Origin: an uncultured Comamonadaceae bacterium
Lineage (GTDB): Bacteria; Pseudomonadota; Gammaproteobacteria; Burkholderiales; Burkholderiaceae_C
Length of the DNA: 6,076 nt
Direction of reading: 5' to 3'
NCBI GenBank assembly: GCA_937893415.1
Contig: CALBWZ010000447.1
Span: forward strand, 1 to 6,076
Positions 6,053-6,076 of the stretch are shown one piece after another. Positions within the stretch are counted from its first letter, which is position 1. Each line of letters starts with the position of its first letter. The notes beneath the pieces were generated by a model. That model saw only the letters and a list, made by a program, of their open reading frames with translations, searched no databases and was not told where the DNA came from. The translations under genes and the position numbers were made by a program.

Positions 6053-6076
6053 TTAAAAAGTGAGTGCCGTGGTGCG
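6053..6076 (-). CDS. phnH: Probable C-terminus of PhnH, C-P lyase subunit (runs off the window)
   Basis: The last in-frame codons before phnI read R-T-T-A-L-T-F and then TAA (6055-6053). PhnH proteins commonly end in a PRTT-type motif, and phnH normally comes directly before phnI, so these seven codons are most likely its end. The gap to the phnI ATG is 13 nt (6052-6040), enough for the phnI ribosome site. With so few codons the assignment rests on gene order and the RTT residues alone. Confidence 0.6.
   Translation of the reverse strand, partial: RTTALTF

Overview
The window is a stretch of a carbon-phosphorus (C-P) lyase locus, the machinery that imports phosphonates and breaks their C-P bond to release phosphate. 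Every convincing gene reads on the minus strand, so the biological order runs from high to low coordinates: end of phnH (6076-6053), phnI, phnJ, phnK, phnL, phnM, a 404-nt non-coding gap (1351-948), phnC, and the start of phnD (64-1). The proteins closely resemble the proteobacterial C-P lyase families. Moderate base composition and the gene order suggest a Gram-negative proteobacterium, perhaps a betaproteobacterium, but the genus cannot be named from the sequence.

Region by region: (1) 6076-1352 is a compact lyase operon. phnI, phnJ, phnK, phnL and phnM are joined by four successive 4-nt ATGA stop/start overlaps. phnH and phnI are separated by only 13 nt. (2) 1351-948 is a regulatory gap. 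Directly upstream of phnC it holds four Pho-box half-sites at exact 11-bp spacing, bracketed by a 10-bp inverted repeat, with a -10-like hexamer at the expected distance. Further from phnC lies a perfect 12-bp hairpin followed by T5 on the PLUS strand, opposite to all the genes. (3) 947-1 is the start of the transporter unit: phnC (import ATPase) and the signal peptide of phnD (periplasmic binding protein).

How the genes work together (family knowledge): PhnD captures phosphonate in the periplasm, and PhnC powers import through PhnE (outside the window). PhnI, with PhnG, PhnH and PhnL, couples the phosphonate to the ribose of ATP and releases adenine. PhnM removes pyrophosphate. PhnJ, a radical-SAM iron-sulfur enzyme, cleaves the C-P bond. 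PhnK and PhnL are ABC-type ATPases that act on the lyase core complex rather than in transport. All catalytic motifs I checked are intact, so the pathway looks functional.

This is a known system. The points that go beyond routine annotation lie in the gap: the four-unit Pho-box array and its flanking palindrome, the wrong-way hairpin/terminator, and the separate phosphate-starvation promoter for the transporter genes.
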